A stretch of 64,000 bases of DNA, taken from contig NW_022985561.1 of the NCBI RefSeq assembly GCF_010093815.1, positions 810,045 to 874,044 of the forward strand, read 5' to 3'. This document shows, piece after piece, positions 11,940 through 22,070 of this stretch (its first letter is position 1; every line of letters begins with the position of its first letter). This DNA comes from Pseudovirgaria hyperparasitica. Its lineage: Eukaryota > Ascomycota > Dothideomycetes > Acrospermales > Acrospermaceae. A model generated the notes under the pieces. That model saw nothing but the letters and a program-made list of their open reading frames with translations. It was not told the DNA's origin and searched no databases. The position numbers and the translations under genes are program-made.

Positions 11940-13763
11940 AGACCGTCACGAATGTATACGCTGTCTGCGCCTTCGCCGCCCTTGGTACGCTATCTTGTTT
12001 GCTCCCGTATGCCCCCCATTGTGCGCTGACTTCGTTCTAGGCGGCTGCTTGTTCGGCATGGACATCGCAAGCATGTCAGGTGTGCTTGGAACCTCGGCGT
12101 ACAAAAACTACTTCAATCATCCACGAAGCTTCACCCAGGGCTACATCACGGCCTCCATGCCCTTGGGCTCCATCTTCTCAACTCTCGGTTCGTCTTGCAT
12201 GTCGGATCGCTTCTCGCGCAAAATTGCCATCCAGTTGGCCTGCATTCTGTGGATCATCGGATCTGCGTATGTCTTGCATAGTCTATCAAAATGTCCGACG
12301 CTGATTATTCTCCGCAGACTCCAATCCGGAAGCAATGGCGTCCCTATGCTCTGCGTCGGACGTTTCGTTGCGGGCTTAGGTGTTGGTATCGCCTCTGCGG
12401 TCGTGCCTGTCTACCAGGCCGAAATTGCCCCAAAGGAAATCCGAGGCCGCGTCGTGACTTTGCAGCAATGGGCTATTACTTGGGGCATCTTGATTCAATA
12501 CTTTGTGCAGTACGGTGCCTCTCACGTAGGCAATGGACCGGACTCTCCTACTCAAAGCACCGCTGCTTTCCGCATTCCGTGGGCCCTCCAAACCATTCCC
12601 GCTTTCATTCTCGCCATCGGCCTGTTTTGGTTTCCCTATTCTCCTCGTTGGCTCGCGGGCCAGGATAGGTGGGAGGAGGCCATTATGGTGCTGGCTGACC
12701 TGCATGCCCACGGTAATGTCAAACACCCAAAAGTCCTGGCGCAGTACCGCGAGATTGAAGAAGCCCTGCGATTCGAGAAAGAGGTGGCCGCCGCGGGCTG
12801 GAGCGGCCTTCTGGACAAGAAGATTGCGAAGCGCGTCCTCAGTGGCATGTCCGTCCAGACCTGGGCTCAGCTCTGCGGCATGAACGTCATGGTAACTTTC
12901 CCCAGTTCCCTCTCTTCATGGTCAATTCACTAACCAAACCTCCCAACCAGATGTACTACATTGTCTACATCATGGAAACCGCAAACATTGGCACCCCCCT
13001 CCTCACAGCCTCCATCCAATACATCATCAACGTCGTCCTCACCCTTCCCGCAATCCTCTACATCGACACTTGGGGCCGCCGTCCCACGCTCCTCCTCGGC
13101 GCCCTCTCCATGATGGCCCTCCTCTTCACCTCCGGCGCCCTACAAGCCATCTACGGCACGCCCACCACAGTCCCAGACTCCGACCTCTCATGGCACATTG
13201 TCGACAACGCGCCCGCATCGCGCGGCGTCGTCGCCTGCTCCTACCTCTTCGTCGCCACCTTTGCCGTCTCCTGGGGCCCCGTCTCCTGGACATACCCGGC
13301 CGAAATCTTCCCCAACCGTGTGCGCGCCAAGGGCACCAGTCTGACGACAGCAACAAACTGGGTGTTCAACACCGTGCTTGCGTTTGCCGTGCCGCCGCTG
13401 CTGTACCGCATCGGCTGGCGCATGTACATCCTCTTCGGCACCTTCAACGCCATCGCCTTCGTGCAAGTCTTTTTCACCATCCCCGAGACGAAGCAGTTCA
13501 GCCTCGAGGAGATGGACGCCGTTTTCGAGGGCCCCGCCTGGCGCGGCCCCAAAAAGGAGAGTCGGCTCGATGATCTCGAGCTGCAGATTGAGTGCGGCGT
13601 CGTCGATGTGCGGGGGCCCAAGGGCTTGGATTGGGAGGATCGCGGCAGTTGGGAGGGCAGCTCGAGCATGTCGAAGGGTGGCATTGGCGTCGAGACCACA
13701 GTGGAGATGCGCGAGAGCTGGGTGGATAGTGGTGGTTGGGCGGGGCCGGGTCGTGCGCTGTGA
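11936..13763 (+). CDS. MFS sugar (hexose-type) transporter
   Basis: Four exons, 11936-11984, 12041-12266, 12318-12891 and 12951-13763, give 553 residues. It is a 12-helix sugar porter of the plasma membrane, probably a proton symporter for glucose or other monosaccharides. Signatures in order: the first helix with GGCLFGMDIASMSG, VGRFVAGLGVG, the helix-6 end with SPRWLAGQ, QLCGMNVMMYY after the central loop, GRRPTLL, PAEIFPNRVRAKG and PETKQFSLEEMD before a 90-residue polar tail. The second intron (12267-12317) is 51 nt, in frame and without a stop, so retention would insert 17 residues into the helix-2/3 region. Homologues lack that insert, so I treat it as an intron. The gene lies about 3 kb from the sugar-degradation cluster and is not clearly part of it. 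Confidence 0.9.
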
Positions 13764-13844
13764 GACGTGCGTCGGGTTCCGGGTTCTGGGCATGGCGTTT
13801 TAGGCAGAGGATACCCATTGTCATTCACTCACTCCTTTCTTTGA

Positions 13845-13876
<32 letters not shown>

Positions 13877-15149
13877 TCTTTCTCTCTTCCTCTCCCTCTC
13901 TCGGTCTCTGACATTCCTTATACGGCGTTGGTAATGCCGAGATGCGAATAAGCACGTGGGCGGCGCGTTTGTTTTCCTGTCATCGTATAGTCCCTTGGGG
14001 GGGTCCGACATCTACCGACCTGCGTACAGTAGATTGTACGTCTGCTCATATACCTACACACATGTATAAATATGAGTCATGAACAACAATTCGTTCCTCA
14101 TCTAATAACGCCTCGTAGCTCACACACTTCCACCTGTAGCTAAAAAGGAGATGCATCCACGGCGATCTACACTCTTCATTTGTCCTCAACTCTCTCACTT
14201 ACAAGCATGAATGAATGAATCATGACGATGAAATCGATATTTAGCAAGTTTGACATTTCAAGTTGAAGTTTTTTTACCATGTCTATTTTGTCCTCGACTA
14301 CAATTCTTCATTGCGTGCATGGTGCATTGCGTAGATCGTAAATCAAATTGCGAGTCAAGGTTGCAGTGCTTGGCTTGAGATTAGAATATGCACCACCACC
14401 CCACCAGCACACGTCCTACCCCCAACATCTGCATTTCTCGATGCCCGACTGCACAAGTACTCCTTGCCCTAGTTCATATCGTTTCACGACCAGACATGAA
14501 CCTAGGTATTCTGATCATGAAGATCGAAACAGTAGGACCGCAATCCAAAAACCCGAAGGCGTTGAATACTATATACATTACCATGCACTATTAAACAACG
14601 CTGTTAAAGCCTTACGCCTGAACTTCACAGGCCGGTTTGATCTTCTCGCCGCTCAATCATCTCACCAATCCAGATTCCTAGCACAGCAAAACCAACAAAT
14701 GACGAATGCCAGGAGCGTTACAGAATATTGCGAAAGACTGAAGAGAAGATCCTCTCTCGATGACACTTTATGCAGTCCAGTTTGTTATCTATCATATTAG
14801 TCTTTTCTCTCTTGGGGACTGCGATTAATGTAGTGCAGACATGACTATATTAGTATGGTATGGCTATAAACTGACAACATTGTCGAGTTGATAGCGTGGC
14901 AGTATGCTCACTCAACATGCCGACGCTTCTATTCGGATTGATAGACGGCTTGATGAGATATGCCATCCAATACCGACGCCTCGCCTGGCCAGACTCCGTG
15001 TCACTCCGGCTTGTCGTCGATGAAGACGATTACAAACCTCGTGTATAATGCGAGCCCAAGGCACTTCCAACGCATCAATCAAGCGGACAAGAAATATTGT
15101 CCCCGAATCCCCACGGATATATACCGAATGTGAGACTTGTGCCAATATC
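13764..15149. other. intergenic, CT microsatellite at 13845-13903
   Basis: This is the 3' flank of the hexose transporter, with a CT/CTTT-type pyrimidine microsatellite at about 13845-13903. The rest is AT-richer. An open frame near 14441-14800 has no recognisable features, and I do not call it. Confidence 0.6.
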
Positions 15150-15220
15150 GGGCTTGTAGTGTAGTGGTATCGCGCATCCTTAGCATGGATGAGGTCCTGG
15201 GTTCAATTCCCAGCAAGTCC
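15150..15220 (+). tRNA. tRNA-Ala (anticodon AGC)
   Basis: A 71-nt intronless tRNA. The acceptor stem GGGCTTG pairs with CAAGTCC, including a G3:U70 wobble, which is the main alanine identity element. The anticodon arm CATCC/GGATG encloses the loop TTAGCAT with anticodon AGC. The T arm is CTGGG/CCCAG with loop TTCAATT, an ordinary B box. A run of five T at 15222-15226 is the Pol III terminator. CCA is not encoded, as expected for a nuclear tRNA. Confidence 0.95.
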
Positions 15221-15226
15221 ATTTTT

Positions 15227-16663
15227 GCTGGCACGTTGATTCTCATGTATGTTTTGGTTGTCGTGGAAGTGTTTATATTCTTATTTTATGGAGATATGTG
15301 TGGTTGTGCGGGAGGGATTTTAAATGGGTTGGGGACTAAGCGATAGATGGGTGTGGCCGTGCGTGTTCGACTTGAACGAGAACATTTTTATTCATTTCTT
15401 TACCCGACTTCTGGTTTGATGGTTAAATGTTATATTGGCTCCAGAGACAGAGGGTGATAACGGTGGAAAGAATAGGATGGAGTTCTGTATCAATGTGACT
15501 GTTCTGTCGCAGAGAGGAAACTTCGTGTCATGATAATTGAGTGTTCATCGGTAAAGCTCTTTATAATAACTTAGATCTACAGAAGGCAACAACAGAAGGC
15601 GACCACAGAATCAAGAACTATCTATATTAAAGCGTACATTCTAGATCCAATCTCGACGTTCGCTCGATTTCTCGATTATGTCAAACCTTGAAAAACGGAT
15701 TCTAGACTGCTAGCGAAGCCTCCTCTCGCCCACGACCATCTATTATTAGCACCAAAAACTTAAAATCACGGGTCTTACTACTACACCCCTTAGCGAGCCA
15801 TACTCTAGGAGAGTCAACTCCATGAGCTCGAGCTTACTAGTTTACCATCAAACGTCGAGTGTGTATGATGCTCATCGGTCACTCGGTCACTCAGCCACGA
15901 ATTGCATGACTTGAAGCCAATCGTGCATTTCCGACGGACGCGTCTTGGAAGCTCACCCCCCTCCCCCCCCTTCCTTATGCCTCAATCAGTAGTAAGTAGC
16001 GTTGGTCCGGGGTAGTTATACCTAACCCTCTAGCAAAAAGTTCAAAGGTTACAACAAGTAAACCAATATGACCAAGCAAAGAATTAATTAATCAGCGACT
16101 GAGCATGTACACTGATATCGTACGATATGACCACTCATTCACGGACACTCACTCTGTCTGACTGGCGGGGAGCGGAATGCTAATATCAAGACTAATAAAG
16201 TGTTATGTCGCTGTTCTACACCGCAGGGAAAGTAATTGTGTAAAGAAGCTGTCGGACTTCGGTCCGTTGTCGAGGTAGCAACAATAGCTAAGGGAAAAAA
16301 GCTTACATTAGTCTTGCGCTAGACCTGAAGTAGGTAGGAGAGATGGGGCTCATCTTCGACGCGTCAGGTCACCATCAAATTTAAACAGTTCATCACATAC
16401 AGTATGTACCTTTAACGCGCGAGGTGGGAATTTAGGATTCGATAGCTGAATGCGATTGGTGACATATCCCACCAGCCCAGTGTTGTGGTACATGAGGAGT
16501 GAGTATAGTAGGTCCATCCTATTGGAAAGCTACACGCGTCACAACCCAATAGTGCGATATCGAATTAGGTCAGAATCCTGAAGTCGAAATGCTGTCTACA
16601 TATCACACCGGTCTCATACAGAGTGACATTCACAAACATCCTGCTACTATGTCTATCTATCCC
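15227..16663. other. AT-richer intergenic stretch, no supported gene
   Basis: About 1.4 kb between the tRNA and the 3' end of the secreted GH3 gene. Stops are frequent in all frames. I see no repeat structure, domain or RNA gene. Confidence 0.6.
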
Positions 16664-19021
16664 TCACGACACAGTCAACGTGGCATTTCCCCGGAGATCC
16701 TCGCTCGAACTGCCAATCCAGACCACGAAATCACCAGGTTCGACGGTGTACTTCATACGGATGTCCCAAACACCCAACTTGCTCACATCAACCGGAATCT
16801 CCACAGTCGTCGTTTCTCCGGCCTCGATAAACATTTTCTGAAACCCCTTCAGCTGCTTGTTCGGAACCACAACCGACGCAATCACATCCTGGACGTAGAG
16901 CTGCACGACTTCCGCTCCGGCCCTCGAGCCGGAGTTTGTCACCCGGACTGACGCCGTTATAGTGTCAGACGCGCTAGCTGTCTTCGATGAAAGCGAGACG
17001 TTTGAGTAAGTAAAGTTAGTGTATGACAAGCCATAGCCGAACTCGTAGTGCGGGCGAGGATCACCCAGGACATAAGCGTGTCCAAACACAAGGGTTCCGT
17101 TGTCGGTAACATACCCCGGCTCTGGATATTGTCGCGCGGAGTTCAGATAATCATAAAAAACAGGCAACGTGCCGACGTCGTATGGTATGCCGACGCTCAG
17201 CTTCCCCGAAGGATTCACTTCACCGTAGAGTATGTCAGCGATAGCGTTTCCTCCCTGTTCAGAAGGGTAGAACTGTTGCACCACTGCGGCTGCGTTGTCG
17301 CTGATCCATGGCTCGGTTATCGGTTTCCCAGACACGTAGACGACAATCGTGGGCTTGCCAGTCTCGATGACTGCTTGTACGAGAGGGCCCATCGCTCCGA
17401 CCAGAGACAGGTCAGCTACGTCAACATGTTCGCCGGTGGTGGCGTTGAGCCCTGCCCAGAGTTCTCCTTGATCCCGGGACCATGTGCCGACAAAGACGAC
17501 GGCGACGTCGGCTGCCGATGCAGTTGCGACGGCCTCCGAAAATCCGGATTGATCTGCTGACCATCTTTCGCAGCCTTGAGCAAAAGTCACAGTACCAGTG
17601 GATGCGTTTCGGATGCCTTGTAGAGGTGTGACTGCGTCAGGATTGTACTGTGATCTGAAAACGACGTAGTCGCCGTAATTCATGAAATTAGACATAGGCC
17701 CGATGACTGCGACGTTTGCATCTTTAGATAGCGGGAGGATGCTATCTTTGTTTTCGAGGAGAACGATGGATTCCGCGTCAAGTTTGCGAGCAAGTTCAAC
17801 GGCTTCGGGAGTGTGTATCAATGATGCAGTCTGGCTGCTTGGTACACCAAGATAGGGATTCTCGAAAAGGCCCATCTCGAACTTTACCCTGAGCAGACGA
17901 GAGACAGCAAGGTCAACAGTCCCGATGTCCAGCTTCCCAGATTCGACCAAAGAAGGTATAGAGCGGAAATTGAAGCTCCCACCCCCCATCTCAACGTCAT
18001 TGCCAGCTGGTAAAGCGTACGTTGTGACAGCATCAGAGTCGATCGGATTCGTTGCGCACATCTTGAACGAGTTGCATAATCTGTCTGTTCCACCGGCATC
18101 AGACATGACAAAGTATTTGTAGCCCCACTCGTCGCGCAAGATTTCCGTCAATGTATGATAATCTGCCACAGCTGGAACACCGTCGTATGAATGGTACGCA
18201 GACATGATACTATACGCCCCGCCATCAATGATAGTCCTGTGGAAAGACGGCAACCAAGTCGTTCGAAGTTCACGCTCGCCGCCATGAACAGGCCCTGTGT
18301 TGAGACCCTGCTCTGGAGCACTGAATCCAGCAAAATGCTTCACCATGGCGCTGACATTGTTCGACTGTAGCCCCTTGACAAAGTTGTATCCCATCTCTCC
18401 GGCTAGATAGGGATCCTCGCCGTAGGTTTCTTCGACACGCCCGAAGCGGAGCTCGCGGGCTAGGTCGACCACGGGAGCAAATAATTGATTGACCCCAAGG
18501 GCAAGAGATTCCTGAGCAATGACCGCGGCCATTTCTTGGATAAGCTCAGGATTGAAAGAGCAAGCAAAAGCAATCGGACTGTTGAAGACGGTCGCATTGC
18601 CGATGAGGAAGCCGTGTATGCCTTCAGACTGTACAAGCGCCGGTATGCCCAAGGTTGTGTTCGCGATCAAGTAGTCTTGCGCTTTCTTGGTGTTTTCTGC
18701 GATCCATTGCTGCGGCACCGCATAGCCGACATAGAAGCTTCCCTGCTTGTACTCCATGTTTGCTACAAGACCGGAGTAGTTGAACGCATTTGTTGAGGAA
18801 TTCATCCAGTTGCCGATGTCTCCTTGCATCAATTGAGCCATCTTGTCTTCAATTGTCATCCGAGAGAGCAGATCAGCGATTCGGGCATCGACTGATGCAG
18901 TCGGGTCCTTGTAAAGCACACCGCTGGTGTTGTTGATGGTGTTGCCATTTCCGGGTTGCTGCGCTGCTACAGTTGACGTACACGCTACCCATAGGGCAAG
19001 CGGAATAGCTGTGTACCACAT
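16664..19021 (-). CDS. secreted GH3 beta-glucosidase / oligoxyloglucan hydrolase
   Basis: A single-exon 785-residue glycoside hydrolase family 3 enzyme. The N-terminus has a clear signal peptide (about 20 residues, ending near TSTVAAQQ), so it is secreted. The GH3 N-terminal barrel holds KHFAGFSAPEQG (about residue 228) and the nucleophile in VMSDAGG (Asp about 308). The GH3 C-terminal domain (about 400-640) and a fibronectin III-like end (about 690-780) follow. Many Asn-X-Ser/Thr sites fit an extracellular protein. GH3 enzymes release glucose, xylose or, in the case of Aspergillus oryzae IpeA, isoprimeverose from oligosaccharides. The divergent neighbour is a sugar transporter and the next gene a GH31 alpha-xylosidase, so an isoprimeverose-releasing role is plausible. 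That specificity is inference; beta-glucosidase or beta-xylosidase are alternatives. Confidence 0.9.
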   Translation of the reverse strand: MWYTAIPLALWVACTSTVAAQQPGNGNTINNTSGVLYKDPTASVDARIADLLSRMTIEDKMAQLMQGDIGNWMNSSTNAFNYSGLVANMEYKQGSFYVGYAVPQQWIAENTKKAQDYLIANTTLGIPALVQSEGIHGFLIGNATVFNSPIAFACSFNPELIQEMAAVIAQESLALGVNQLFAPVVDLARELRFGRVEETYGEDPYLAGEMGYNFVKGLQSNNVSAMVKHFAGFSAPEQGLNTGPVHGGERELRTTWLPSFHRTIIDGGAYSIMSAYHSYDGVPAVADYHTLTEILRDEWGYKYFVMSDAGGTDRLCNSFKMCATNPIDSDAVTTYALPAGNDVEMGGGSFNFRSIPSLVESGKLDIGTVDLAVSRLLRVKFEMGLFENPYLGVPSSQTASLIHTPEAVELARKLDAESIVLLENKDSILPLSKDANVAVIGPMSNFMNYGDYVVFRSQYNPDAVTPLQGIRNASTGTVTFAQGCERWSADQSGFSEAVATASAADVAVVFVGTWSRDQGELWAGLNATTGEHVDVADLSLVGAMGPLVQAVIETGKPTIVVYVSGKPITEPWISDNAAAVVQQFYPSEQGGNAIADILYGEVNPSGKLSVGIPYDVGTLPVFYDYLNSARQYPEPGYVTDNGTLVFGHAYVLGDPRPHYEFGYGLSYTNFTYSNVSLSSKTASASDTITASVRVTNSGSRAGAEVVQLYVQDVIASVVVPNKQLKGFQKMFIEAGETTTVEIPVDVSKLGVWDIRMKYTVEPGDFVVWIGSSSEDLRGNATLTVS

Positions 19022-19890
19022 CTTGATGAAGGACCTAGCAATAGCAAGATGCGTGACCAGGAGTGAATGACTGTATACTTATTCTCTGAGGATATGGACT
19101 TGAGTAGGCCACTGCAACCGACTTGGTCTTGCACAAGCCGCTACGCAGCATCATCCGTGGGTCAAGCTTGCCCTTGATGCAAGATCCTCGCTAAAGTCAC
19201 CGCCCATGACACATATTTGATTGATGATGGGTTTGCATTGGTGTCACGGAAGTTTTCTGAAAGATCTCTGTCTAGGGTGTATCCTGATAGTGTGGAGGAG
19301 TTGCGGCGAACATCAGCAGGGTCAGAAGCGAGCCGGATTTTGGGTCGAACAATACCCAGGAGGCATAATAATTCATGATTTGGCAAAATTGACCGGGATA
19401 GATGCAGGCGTGTCGTTCAGTATATGTCGCATGGAATCGTGTGGAGAATCGAGGTCAGGTGAAGAGATGTTGACACTCTGTAGCTATCGGTACGTTTGTC
19501 GAACTTTGGATCACGGTAGTCCTATGGGCGGATAATTCTGTCACCTTGCAACTAACAACCCCGCAGCATAACCATTTTCGATTTGGCATCTTCTCCATAT
19601 ATTGCAAGATATGTTTTGGCGCCTTACTCACTGGGCCAATCAGATTCACTTCGTCCGGCAGTCGGCCTCTAGTTTTGATGCATGTATACCGCCCTGACAC
19701 AGAAAGACACGCTCCGCAGGCATGGAACCACCGGGGTGGCTTTCTGGTCTCCAAGTATCTTTTGACATGGCTTGGAGGATGGCATTCAGCCGAGCATGGA
19801 GGTTTATATACTCGGCCTAGCCGTCAGCAACGTTGAATACATCGCTGTTACATCCAGCTCTACTTCAAGCACCAGGGAAAGGGACCGAGA
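19022..19890. promoter_or_regulatory. shared divergent promoter, secreted GH3 / sugar transporter
   Basis: An 869-bp region between two divergent starts. Visible candidates are a TATA-like TATATA at about 19804-19809 (roughly 82 bp before the transporter ATG), CTAGCC at 19817-19822 (complement of GGCTAG, the XlnR-type GGCTAR core) and CCGGGG at 19731-19736 (fits the CreA core SYGGRG). Such short motifs occur often by chance, so binding is not shown. Confidence 0.4.
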
Positions 19891-21574
19891 ATGGGGAGAC
19901 TTTTCAATATATCGCTTGCCGTGTTTGCGGCAACGGGGTCGTTTCTTTTTGGTTATGACTCTGGTCAGTCTTGACAGTCTTATAGAAACACAAAAGACTT
20001 ACTTTCGTTCAGGCGTGATGACGGATGTCATCCAGAGTCCGCACTTTCTACAGACTTTCAACACGGTCCCAACGTCTCCTATCATCGGTGCTATCAATTC
20101 CACATTCAGTGGTGGTGCCGTGTTTGGGTCTCTGATGGGAGGCTTCACCATGGACCGCTTCGGACGCAGAATGACCATCTTTGTGGCTGCATGGATTTGT
20201 CTCGTGGGCGCCGTACTTCAGTGTGCCGCACAGAACTTGGCCATGATACTGATTGGCCGCATATTAACTGGTGAGCCTGCTGTGAGAGTAAATAGATCCT
20301 GCGCTCACATGAAGAAGGCTGGGCGGTCGGTCTGATGTCCATGTCTGTCCCAATCTATCAATCAGAATGTGCGCATCCACGCGTACGAGGCCTCATTGTC
20401 GGATTGACCCAGCAGATGATTGGGGTGGGATTCATCATCTCTACTTGGGTAAGCTACCTATAAGTCCACCTTTTTACTATCCACTCACATCAAATAGGTC
20501 GGATTTGGCTCTGCACACGTTCCCGCGACAAGTGCTTTCTCCTGGCGCTTTCCGTTAGCCTTTCAGTGTGTCCCCTGTATTATCCTGATAATCGGTCTCT
20601 TTTTCTTTCCCGAGTCGCCCCGCTATCTAGTGCAAACCGATCGTGAGGATGAAGCGCTAAAGGTTCTGCGCAAGCTTCACTACGATGGCACAAACGATGA
20701 CTGGATTGATGAAGAATTCCGCGAGATCAGACTGACTATCCAAGCGGAGAACACTGTGACAGAACCTGGTTGGTTGATCATGTTCCAAGTACCGACGTAT
20801 AGACGCCGCCTTGCACTTGCTACCTTCATTCAAGTTTTCACCCAATTTACCGGCATCAATGTCAGTCGAATCTGTTGCCTAGCCATAGAAGTGCACTGAC
20901 GGAAGTCATAGGTCATTGGTTACTACCAAACAATCATGTATAAGAACCTTGGAATCGAAGGCAATCGAAATTTGTTGGTTACGGGCATATACAATTGTGT
21001 TGGTCCCGTCGCCAACTTGATCTTCATTATATTTATACTCGACCGCGTCGGAAGAAGAAAGCCACTTCTCTTTGGAACAATCGGTATAACGCTCGCCCTG
21101 ATGTGCGAAGCTATCATCAACTCTCAGTTTGATAAAGCATCATCACCGGGTCAAGAACACAATCTCGCGATAGCCGGAGTATTCTTCATCTTCTGTGTGT
21201 CGGTCATATTCAGCTGGTCCTTCGGGCCTTGTAGTTGGGTGTACATGTCCGAGATCATGCCTTATCAAATTCGAGGTCGTGGCAGTGCTTTTGCAACAGG
21301 AATTGGGAACTGGCTTGTCTCAACGTTTTGGTCACAAGTATCTCCGATCGCGCTTGGAGCCATAACTTGGAAGTTCTACTTCATCTTCTGCGCTTTCAAT
21401 GTTCTGATTACGTTTCCCAGCATCTGGTTCTTCTTTCCGGAGACAAAGCAATTATCGCTGGAGGAGATTGATCTCTTGTTTGGAGACCGTGCGCTGGGTA
21501 CTCTTCCAGAGAATCTGGATGATGCCAAGGGAGCGTCTGAATCGGTTCGGCAGGTTGAGGATACCGAAGCGTAG
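19891..21574 (+). CDS. MFS sugar transporter of the GH3/GH31 cluster
   Basis: Five exons, 19891-19963, 20013-20270, 20318-20448, 20498-20860 and 20912-21574, give 495 residues. It is a plasma-membrane sugar porter with FLFGYDSGVMTDV in helix 1, DRFGRRMTIF (motif A), GRILTGWAVGLMSMSVPVYQ, PESPRYLVQ, a helix-7 FTQFTGIN, DRVGRRKPLL and PETKQLSLEEIDLLF near the end. The start at 19891 gives the normal short fungal N-terminus, and all four introns are 47-51 nt. It is transcribed divergently from the secreted GH3 and lies 496 bp before the GH31 gene, so it likely imports the di- or oligosaccharide released outside. Substrate is inferred from position only; plain monosaccharide uptake is possible. 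Confidence 0.88.
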
Positions 21575-22070
21575 GGGTGCTAAGTAAAGTTCATCCATCG
21601 ATGTTCTCAATAATCAGAATGCTCATGAGTCTAACTTCTTGATTGGATGAAGAGGATTTGTAACCTATACCATGAAAGTGAAGATCTGACCCACCGGAGG
21701 CCCTCAGCAGATATGAATCCATCAATCACATGCTTCAAGACATTCCCTGACAGATATTCACTGTAGAGACAATATTATACCCCGCGCTGTCCACGGGTAG
21801 GTCGAGTCGTGCAGCATTAGCGGGTAATACTCATCCATGCAGCAGGAGCTATCCTTGTCACTACAATCGATCCGTCTTTGTGTTTGACCGCACAGGCAGT
21901 AGATGACTCCGGATAAACTCGAATCGGCTATTTCACACAAACAACTGCTGAGGACTTCAACATTCTGGACATAGTGAGCTCGTGAACAAGAGAGTCATTC
22001 TCAGCTTACATCATAGCTTGCTCACTGTCCACTGCCTACTAATCAACATTCAGGAAGTGTTGAACTCACC

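Noticed and set aside
13188-13828. Long antisense frames opposite the hexose-transporter last exon
   Set aside because: High-GC codons make the opposite strand open; the sense frame has clear sugar-porter motifs.
14441-14800. Open frame beginning near the tRNA upstream region
   Set aside because: No homology-like blocks, random-looking composition and no splice support.
16021-16033. CCTAACCCTCTAG resembling a telomere repeat unit
   Set aside because: A single imperfect unit only; no tandem array, so not evidence for a chromosome end.
1-16663. Possible RIP-mutated transposon remains in the gene-poor left part
   Set aside because: I saw no TpA-dominated, GC-depleted blocks, inverted repeats or transposase fragments. 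A dinucleotide-index scan would be needed to overturn this.
19772-20335. Start of the cluster transporter at 19772
   Set aside because: The frame before 19891 is not the transporter frame; the ATG at 19891 spliced over 19964-20012 gives the normal helix 1.
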